64,000 nucleotides of DNA from Photobacterium gaetbulicola Gung47 (GTDB lineage Bacteria > Pseudomonadota > Gammaproteobacteria > Enterobacterales > Vibrionaceae): assembly GCA_000940995.1 (NCBI GenBank), contig CP005974.1, forward strand, positions 2,170,001 to 2,234,000, read 5' to 3'. Within the stretch, counting starts at the first letter, position 1; every line of letters starts with the position of its first letter. Made by a program: the position numbers and the translations under genes. Shown piece after piece: positions 58,825 through 64,000 of the stretch. Under the pieces are notes generated by a model. The model did not search any database, was not told where the DNA came from, and saw only the letters and a list, made by a program, of their open reading frames with translations.

Positions 58825-59127
58825 CTAATCCTTAAAGTCCACAACAACATTACGGGTCGGGTTCTGCGGGTCAGGCTCCAAGACCAGCTGGATCTGGGTA
58901 GGATAGGAGAGTCCGGCGAACTGGGCGTATAGGTTCTGGTTGAACGCCATCGGGATTTGTTTTTCCTGCATACCGCAACGCTGGATGTTGTGGTCGTCGT
59001 TGACGAAAGATTCAGCCGACGCCAAGTACATCACATTCGCCATTTGGTAAGGCTTGGGTGAACCGGATTTCTTTGATACGCCGCTGCCCAATACAGCGCC
59101 CGTTACCATTACGTTTAAAGTTGTCAT
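58825..59127 (-). CDS. Phage single-stranded DNA-binding protein (F2)
   Basis: 100 aa, one L/I difference from F1. Directly downstream of rep, starting MTTLNVMVTGAVLG. It would coat the displaced viral strand and switch it from replication to packaging. Confidence 0.75.
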   Translation of the reverse strand: MTTLNVMVTGAVLGSGVSKKSGSPKPYQMANVMYLASAESFVNDDHNIQRCGMQEKQIPMAFNQNLYAQFAGLSYPTQIQLVLEPDPQNPTRNVVVDFKD

Positions 59128-59149
59128 TGTCTTATTTCCCTGTATGTCA

Positions 59150-60421
59150 TTACGCTAGTGAATAAATGTCGTGGTTATCAGGTTCGATGAACTTCATACA
59201 TCGGAGCCGGATACCACTGGATTCGTCCGTATCCTCATAGACAGGCTGATTGAGTCGGTCTGGTATCTCATGGGATTCAAGATGGTTAGTCAGCAAGCGG
59301 ACAATCTGTGAGTCATCCATATCCAGACATTGGCGCATGAAGTTAACCAGCTTGCCGCATTGGGTCGCACCGTTACGCACTGCGTTATCAACGCTGGTAA
59401 ACCATTTGCGCTTATGGGTAGCAATGCGGCATTGGTTTTCCTTGCTGACGAAGCTAAGGGCAGGGTAAGCGCCTGCCAGATACTTGTCGGGTTCAAGCAG
59501 TACATCAAACGGCAGTACACGATCTTTGGCGCGTAGCTCGAGTTCCCAGCGTACCCAGTCTTTGTGCTCGGACTTGAGCTGTTTGCCTTTTTCGTACACG
59601 CGAAGCATCTTGCCAGCATCACGAGTACCGACATAAAGCGACTTGCCTTTGTCAGCCACGAAGCCAAAACGTTTCTTGAGTGTTTCACTGTTGCCAGAGG
59701 TTTTCTGGTAGCTGGCCACTTGGGACATATGGCCCGACTCGATATAACAGTAAGAAGACGGACGGCCACGGGTAACAAACTGTCCATGCTCAGCCATTTT
59801 GCGAGCCGTCTGGATGTTGTATTTGCCGTCGAGAGAATCGAATGCGATATCTACGCGAGTAATTTTCGCACCTGGTAGTTGGTGCAGTGCGTTATGAACT
59901 TCATTCAAATCCAATACCGCCGTACCCGTACCGGAGAACGACACATAGCAGCCGTGGTTTTTTGCGCCCCAAGCACACAGGCCAGCTTGTTGGCCGTTAA
60001 CGAGAATGTTGGCGGAATGCGAGTAACCAGAGAAGCCGCCGGAACGCAGGGAGAAAGACCAGTCATTGCCGAACAGGCCAAGGCCGTGATTAAGGCGATT
60101 GATGAAGCGGTCAACTTCACCACGGCAAAGACAGTCCAAGGTGTTCAGGCCGAAGTGGTCGAGCATGTCACGTTTGATTTCATGGAACTTGCGCGAGTCA
60201 GCACCGATAGCAAATTCAGTATCGCGAAGTTTGGCGCGGATAGCGGCCTTGTAATCAATGGCGGCAGTATCCAAGGCGTCACGGGTTACGCTGTCACCAT
60301 ATTCATTGAATTCAAAACCACGGATAGCCTTGATGGAAGCGCCCATTTTAACGAGGTCGAAGATTTGGCTCAGTTCCTCGGGTGTCCACGAGAAGGACAG
60401 GTAATCAATAATCGCAGCCAT
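59150..60421 (-). CDS. Filamentous-phage replication initiator (F2)
   Basis: 423 aa from the ATG at 60421. Essentially the same protein as F1 (a single difference near residue 22, A/V). Rep_trans-type rolling-circle initiator. The near-identity implies that both prophages recognise the same origin, although their repressors differ. Confidence 0.88.
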   Translation of the reverse strand: MAAIIDYLSFSWTPEELSQIFDLVKMGASIKAIRGFEFNEYGDSVTRDALDTAAIDYKAAIRAKLRDTEFAIGADSRKFHEIKRDMLDHFGLNTLDCLCRGEVDRFINRLNHGLGLFGNDWSFSLRSGGFSGYSHSANILVNGQQAGLCAWGAKNHGCYVSFSGTGTAVLDLNEVHNALHQLPGAKITRVDIAFDSLDGKYNIQTARKMAEHGQFVTRGRPSSYCYIESGHMSQVASYQKTSGNSETLKKRFGFVADKGKSLYVGTRDAGKMLRVYEKGKQLKSEHKDWVRWELELRAKDRVLPFDVLLEPDKYLAGAYPALSFVSKENQCRIATHKRKWFTSVDNAVRNGATQCGKLVNFMRQCLDMDDSQIVRLLTNHLESHEIPDRLNQPVYEDTDESSGIRLRCMKFIEPDNHDIYSLA

Positions 60422-60614
60422 TGTCGAAAACCCCCGAGTCATAAAGTGATTGCCAGTTGTCCGCCGTGACCAGATGAAGCTCATAGCCGGCAGGGTAAAA
60501 TTCTTGTCCGATTTGGTGCAGCTCGGCCCACGAACGGAAGTACTCAGGCTCGCCATCAATGAAGGCAAAACCAGTCCCGTCGTCGTTGATTTCGTAATAG
60601 AGCTGCAAGGCCAT
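60405..60614 (-). CDS. Small protein upstream of rep (F2)
   Basis: 69 aa, MALQLYYEINDDGTGFAFID. Overlaps rep by 17 nt and follows the 60617 gene by 2 bp. Its first 16 residues closely match the start of that gene (MSSQLYCEINEDGTGF), a tandem partial duplication. Confidence 0.65.
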   Translation of the reverse strand: MALQLYYEINDDGTGFAFIDGEPEYFRSWAELHQIGQEFYPAGYELHLVTADNWQSLYDSGVFDNGCDY

Positions 60615-60616
60615 GA

Positions 60617-60949
60617 CTAAGCATCCTCAGCCACAGAGGCACGCATGCACATAGCCCGAATTATTTCCGAGGCTTGTTTGGTTTCTTCAATGTGTAACTC
60701 ATAAAAAGACAAATCAACCGGATAGGAAGGGTCTAGCTCCTTAAGAGCTTTCGCATTTTTAAAAGCTTCCTTAATATCATCCAATCGAACATTTAAAGCG
60801 CCAAAGCTACGTAACAAGGCATTGTATTCAGCCCGGGTAATAAAAAGTTCAGGGAGTGATTGTGCAGCTGTATCAGTCTTCATAGTTGCCTCAATAGGTC
60901 TAAAGCCAGTTCCGTCCTCGTTGATTTCGCAGTAGAGCTGCGAAGACAT
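60617..60949 (-). CDS. F2-specific early protein
   Basis: 110 aa. The first 16 residues copy the next gene's start; the rest is helical (LFITRAEYNALLRSFGALNVRLDDIKEAFKNAKALKEL) and has no F1 counterpart. It is the first gene of the replication operon, next to the operators, so it may be an early regulator. Confidence 0.6.
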   Translation of the reverse strand: MSSQLYCEINEDGTGFRPIEATMKTDTAAQSLPELFITRAEYNALLRSFGALNVRLDDIKEAFKNAKALKELDPSYPVDLSFYELHIEETKQASEIIRAMCMRASVAEDA

Positions 60950-60966
60950 ATGCTTAAAACCACATA

Positions 60967-61029
60967 ATTACCAGATGTGGTAATCCTAATTCCCAATAGT
61001 GGGAACTGCAAGATACCAATTTTGGGAAT
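60967..61029. promoter_or_regulatory. Triple operator between replication genes and repressor (F2)
   Basis: Three dyads with CCA-n4-TGG cores (ATTACCA/TGGTAAT, TTCCCA/TGGGAA, ATACCA/TGGGAAT) are centred at 60975.5, 60997.5 and 61020.5. Spacing of 22 and 23 bp and 44.5 bp to the repressor ATG is exactly as in F1, but the sequences are unrelated. Confidence 0.72.
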
Positions 61030-61064
61030 TATCCAGCTAAAATGGTAGAAACGGAGGAATTCTT

Positions 61065-61421
61065 ATGTATGCAAATCAACTGTTAGATGCCTACAAAACA
61101 TCGAAAAACTACATCCAAGACAAGCAAATTGCCCATGATTTAGGTGTAGGACCATCAAGGATTTCAGAATTCCGAAGTGGTAAGCGCCAAATGTCTGATA
61201 CACAGGCCATTTTTCTAGCAGAAAATGCAAATATCGATATTCACGAGGCGTTGATTTATCTGGCAGCCGACAAGGCCAAGGATCACAAGGCGCAGCAAGC
61301 TTGGCAGGACATAACGGCAAAGTTAAGTCGCCAAGGATTTAGGGGCTTAGTCCTTGGTTTGACAGGATTTTTAGCCCTGGTGCCAACCATCCCTCAGTGC
61401 GCATTATGTACCTTATGTTAA
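61065..61421 (+). CDS. RstR-like phage repressor, DUF3693 (F2)
   Basis: 118 aa. HTH with recognition segment VGPSRISEFRSGKRQ; the C-terminal half matches F1. CGGAGG precedes the ATG. The last seven codons (CALCTLC) and the TAA are read from the dif site, so integration supplies or restores the gene's 3' end. Should repress the divergent replication operon through the three dyads upstream. Confidence 0.85.
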   Translation: MYANQLLDAYKTSKNYIQDKQIAHDLGVGPSRISEFRSGKRQMSDTQAIFLAENANIDIHEALIYLAADKAKDHKAQQAWQDITAKLSRQGFRGLVLGLTGFLALVPTIPQCALCTLC

Positions 61422-61423
61422 AT
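61396..61423. other. dif: Chromosome-dimer resolution site dif
   Basis: XerC half AGTGCGCATTA, 6-bp centre TGTACC, XerD half TTATGTTAAAT. Both halves equal those of V. cholerae chromosome-1 dif as I know it, and only the centre differs. XerC/XerD act here to resolve chromosome dimers under FtsK control, and filamentous phages integrate here. It forms the right border of F2 and of the whole mobile block. Confidence 0.92.
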
Positions 61424-61650
61424 AGAGTATCTATAAACGTACCATTGGTTGCTTTTCCAGTATGCTGGTTTCCCCCTTCTTTCTTTTGATGGTTACCCAT
61501 TCATCAAACTACTGTACAATTTAACAGTATTGGTTATTTACCATAAAATAGGTAATTAACACCTATTTTTAAGTACTGCTGCAAATGGTCAGTTTGCCTG
61601 GCACTTCAAAACATGGTGTTAATTACTAGGCTTGATGTTATCAAGCCTAA
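61424..61650. other. Intergenic region right of dif, no gene seen
   Basis: AT-rich; contains an inverted repeat AGGCTTGATG/TATCAAGCCT around 61628-61648. No open frame of note. Confidence 0.6.
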
Positions 61651-61654
61651 AGAA

Positions 61655-61684
61655 AAAGCGCCGAGTTTCTCAACTCGGCGCTTT
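61655..61684 (-). terminator. Terminator of the hybrid-kinase operon
   Basis: Perfect 11-bp stem AAAGCGCCGAG (61655-61665) with 61674-61684; on the minus strand a T-rich tail follows. Confidence 0.9.
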
Positions 61685-61702
61685 GGTTCGTCAATTGTCT
61701 TT

Positions 61703-63790
61703 TTATTCGCTGGCCAGCAATGATTGATATTTGGCTAACATCTTCTCGAGCTCGTCGGCAATGATCGGTTTGGCAATAAAATCATTCATCCCCGCTGCAA
61801 AGTATGCCGCTTGATCTGATTTCATTACGTTAGCGGTTAATGCGACGATTGGAATGACGGTACCATTTTCTCGTAGTACTTTCGTTGTGCTTATACCGTC
61901 AAGAATTGGCATAGAGATATCCATTAGAATCATGTCGAACTCGTTCAGTCCATGCTGGCTAATGTCCAACACTTCCTGGCCGTTATTCACAATCATGACC
62001 TTATGACCTCGTTTCTCCAGCATCAACTTTGCCACCAATTGATTAGTTGGACTATCTTCCGCGACTAAAATATTGAGCTTTGGTAAATGCTCTATATCGA
62101 TAACAGGCCTTTCTGTTTCTGGTGCTGCAATTTCAGTACTGTCCAGAGGCAAGATTACCGTAAAGCAACTGCCGACATGCAGCTGACTTTCTAGCTGAAT
62201 TTCACCTTGCATCTTTTTGATCAAATGCTGGCTGATTGCTAAACCTAAACCGGTGCCACCATACTTACGGGTAATGCTGCCATCGGCTTGCTTAAATGGT
62301 TTGAACAACTGCTTTTGTGCTTCGGGTGAAATGCCGATGCCGGTATCAAAAATCTTGAGGTACAGTTTATTGCCCATCCGACTGATATCGACCGAAACTG
62401 AACCTTCATTAGTAAACTTAATTGCATTACCCACAAGGTTAAACAGTACCTGAGAAATTCGGTTTTTATCGCCAATAATGCGATCCGGTACATCAGGCTC
62501 AATATTGCTGCTGAGCTTTATCCCTTTCTTGCGAGCCTGGTCTTGCAATTGTGTGATAACCAAATCAGTACAATCTGATAGGCGGATTTGGCTATTGAAC
62601 AGTTCAAAACTTGCTGATTCAATACGAGATAGATCCAGAATATCGTTAATGATAGTCAACAGTAATTGGGCTGACTGATCCATTTGGCTAATCCAGCTTT
62701 GCTGTTTTTGGTCCAGCCCTGAGCCACCTAACATATCCAACAAACCCAGAACGGCATTCAATGGTGTTCTGATTTCGTGACTCATCATGGCTAAAAATTC
62801 TGACTTTGCCTTATTAGCATCTTCTGCTTGTCGCCTAGCCTGCTTAATTTCTTCGATTTGCTGCTTTCTGCTGGTGATGTTCTTTGCTGTGCCTCGATAG
62901 CCCAGAAGCTGACCTTGTTTATTGAAATAAGGTGTTCCACTGAGACTGATCCACAACCCACCCTCATCTTCAGGTAATTGCCATTCAAGATCTTCAAAGG
63001 CACTCTGCCTGTCAAAAATCAACGTTAGTTTTTTCCGGTACTCTACAGCTTCACCAAAAATATCTAGGATATAGTTACTGTCAACGGTATGGTTGGCTAG
63101 GTTCGGCGACGAAATATAGGTAAAGCGGTAGTCTGTATCAACTTCCCAAAACCAATCACCGACAGTTTTGGCGAAATCTTTAAATCGCTGCTGACTGTGT
63201 GTTAACTCTTGGGTACGGGCTGTGACCAATGACTGAAGTCGCTCGCGGTAGTCTATATCGATAATGGCGCGTTCTAATAATGGCCGGAATCGTTCTAGAA
63301 CTCTCCTACAGTTGAGTGTAAATTGCCCTTTTTGAGAGTGGAAAAATAGCAATAGCGCATCGCCCGAACTTACCTTAACTCCGGTCAACAATACAGATTG
63401 GCAAAACGGAACCATTTCTGGTGACAGTGCCTGGAACTCATAGACTTGGCTAGGATCATAAAGTGCAATACTCTCGCCATTCATCGAACGAATGAATGTA
63501 TTTCCGATTGGCCAAATGCTCGATTCAAAGAATCGACACGTGGTAACGAGTTCTTGTAATGACCCAGTTTCATCCTCTCGAGTAAGAACCAGAGCATGTT
63601 CAAAACCGATATATTTTCGCAATACTGAAAGTAAGCTATTGAATACCTGCCGCTTATTATTAGCCCCGGCCATTGCTGCAATACCAGCCAAAATAGCGGT
63701 ATTTTCATCGCGCAACTGCTTTTCCCGCTCTCTTGTGCGAAGTAAATCAAGCAATGTTTCTTGGAGTTTTTCAGATTCATAGTTAGCCAT
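61703..63790 (-). CDS. Hybrid sensor histidine kinase/response regulator
   Basis: 695 aa, no membrane helices, so cytoplasmic. Coiled N-terminus, GAF-like domain (about 30-175), coiled linker, PAS domain (about 205-310; WFWEVDTDYRFTYIS), HisKA with phospho-His 338 in MMSHEIRTPLN, HATPase with NLVGNAIKFT, DTGIGI and GTGLGLAIS, and a REC domain with phospho-Asp 624 in ILMDISMP. It is co-transcribed with the FIST gene upstream (3-bp gap). I recall a similar hybrid kinase, VC1445, near the dif/CTX region of V. cholerae. Confidence 0.92.
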   Translation of the reverse strand: MANYESEKLQETLLDLLRTREREKQLRDENTAILAGIAAMAGANNKRQVFNSLLSVLRKYIGFEHALVLTREDETGSLQELVTTCRFFESSIWPIGNTFIRSMNGESIALYDPSQVYEFQALSPEMVPFCQSVLLTGVKVSSGDALLLFFHSQKGQFTLNCRRVLERFRPLLERAIIDIDYRERLQSLVTARTQELTHSQQRFKDFAKTVGDWFWEVDTDYRFTYISSPNLANHTVDSNYILDIFGEAVEYRKKLTLIFDRQSAFEDLEWQLPEDEGGLWISLSGTPYFNKQGQLLGYRGTAKNITSRKQQIEEIKQARRQAEDANKAKSEFLAMMSHEIRTPLNAVLGLLDMLGGSGLDQKQQSWISQMDQSAQLLLTIINDILDLSRIESASFELFNSQIRLSDCTDLVITQLQDQARKKGIKLSSNIEPDVPDRIIGDKNRISQVLFNLVGNAIKFTNEGSVSVDISRMGNKLYLKIFDTGIGISPEAQKQLFKPFKQADGSITRKYGGTGLGLAISQHLIKKMQGEIQLESQLHVGSCFTVILPLDSTEIAAPETERPVIDIEHLPKLNILVAEDSPTNQLVAKLMLEKRGHKVMIVNNGQEVLDISQHGLNEFDMILMDISMPILDGISTTKVLRENGTVIPIVALTANVMKSDQAAYFAAGMNDFIAKPIIADELEKMLAKYQSLLASE

Positions 63791-63793
63791 TGC

Positions 63794-64000
63794 TTAATCC
63801 TTATGAAACAACACTGCAGATATCATCAAATTGCCATGGGCATTTTCACCCCCTACAAACTGACCTTGCTCGCCAAAAGTAAACGGCCCTACAAATGGGG
63901 CAGTCTGCATTGCGCTTTTTACATACTGGGCAACCTCATCCATTCTATGCTGCACTCGGAGCATACACCCCGCGCAATAGATGGTAATCCCCCCGATTGA
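63794..64000 (-). CDS. FIST-domain protein, C-terminal part (partial)
   Basis: Open from the window edge on the minus strand to TAA at 63794, 68 residues: YCAGCMLRVQHRMDEVAQYV, PFVGPFTFGEQGQFVGG and HGNLMISAVLFHKD. This is the FIST_C end (GCxGR...xxGFYTYGE...HN.TL). FIST proteins bind small ligands such as amino acids and often feed a kinase; the hybrid kinase starts 3 bp later. The plus-strand frame over the same bases is a shadow. Confidence 0.8.
   Translation of the reverse strand, partial: SIGGITIYCAGCMLRVQHRMDEVAQYVKSAMQTAPFVGPFTFGEQGQFVGGENAHGNLMISAVLFHKD

Noticed and set aside
22240..61423. Search for an integrase gene explaining the insertions
   Set aside because: No tyrosine or serine recombinase motif was seen in any frame of the block; the only recombinase is the IS3-type transposase.
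63761..64000. Plus-strand frame running off the right edge
   Set aside because: The minus strand encodes a FIST_C domain with the correct stop and a 3-bp gap to the kinase gene.

Overview
The window comes from a chromosome of a marine gammaproteobacterium of the Vibrionaceae (Photobacterium/Vibrio/Grimontia type; genus not resolved). The left 20 kb carries a Vibrio-like housekeeping order: NAD-glutamate dehydrogenase end, pyrD, zapC, rlmKL, glutaredoxin-like gene, uup, DUF3466, rmf, fabA, Lon-like ycbZ and matP. MatP, a dif site at 61396 and a FIST/hybrid-kinase pair to its right place the window in the replication-terminus region.

Layout. 1-15.5 kb: housekeeping genes with clear terminators, a candidate CTP-sensitive pyrD leader and FadR/FabR-like boxes at fabA. 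15.5-20.4 kb: small regulators (a PilZN-only protein, a CheY-like receiver) and a ToxR/ToxS-like pair next to three exported proteins. 20.8-22.2 kb: an AT-rich pair, an exported papain-like protease and a membrane protein. 22.2-61.4 kb: about 39 kb of mobile DNA broken up by dif-like sites at 22240, 33832, 49266, 53065 and the canonical dif at 61396. No tyrosine integrase is encoded in the window, so host XerC/XerD capture is the simplest explanation.

The mobile block, left to right: C1, a decayed copy of a tailless icosahedral (PM2/corticovirus- or autolykivirus-like) prophage; an IS407-group IS3 element; F1, a filamentous (inovirus) prophage truncated by that IS; C2, a nearly complete tailless prophage with HUH replication initiator, packaging ATPase, capsid protein, many one-helix membrane proteins and a transglycosylase-like protein; a lipoprotein and two DUF3653-like genes; three integron gene cassettes with attC sites but no integrase; a short exported-protein segment; and F2, a second filamentous prophage whose repressor gene ends inside dif. 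Nearly every F1 gene has a close copy in F2, and C1 mirrors parts of C2.

What may be new. C2 carries an AT-rich two-gene insert between packaging ATPase and capsid: an NdpA-like (possibly DUF4868/KwaB-like) protein and a large protein with C-terminal membrane helices. C1 has a different gene at the same spot, so this looks like a cargo site. The cassettes encode an Mrr-like nuclease and two proteins with HEPN-type R...H motifs, so the array reads like a small defence island. F1 and F2 are nearly identical but have different repressor recognition helices and different operator sequences at identical spacing, which would let two related phages coexist.
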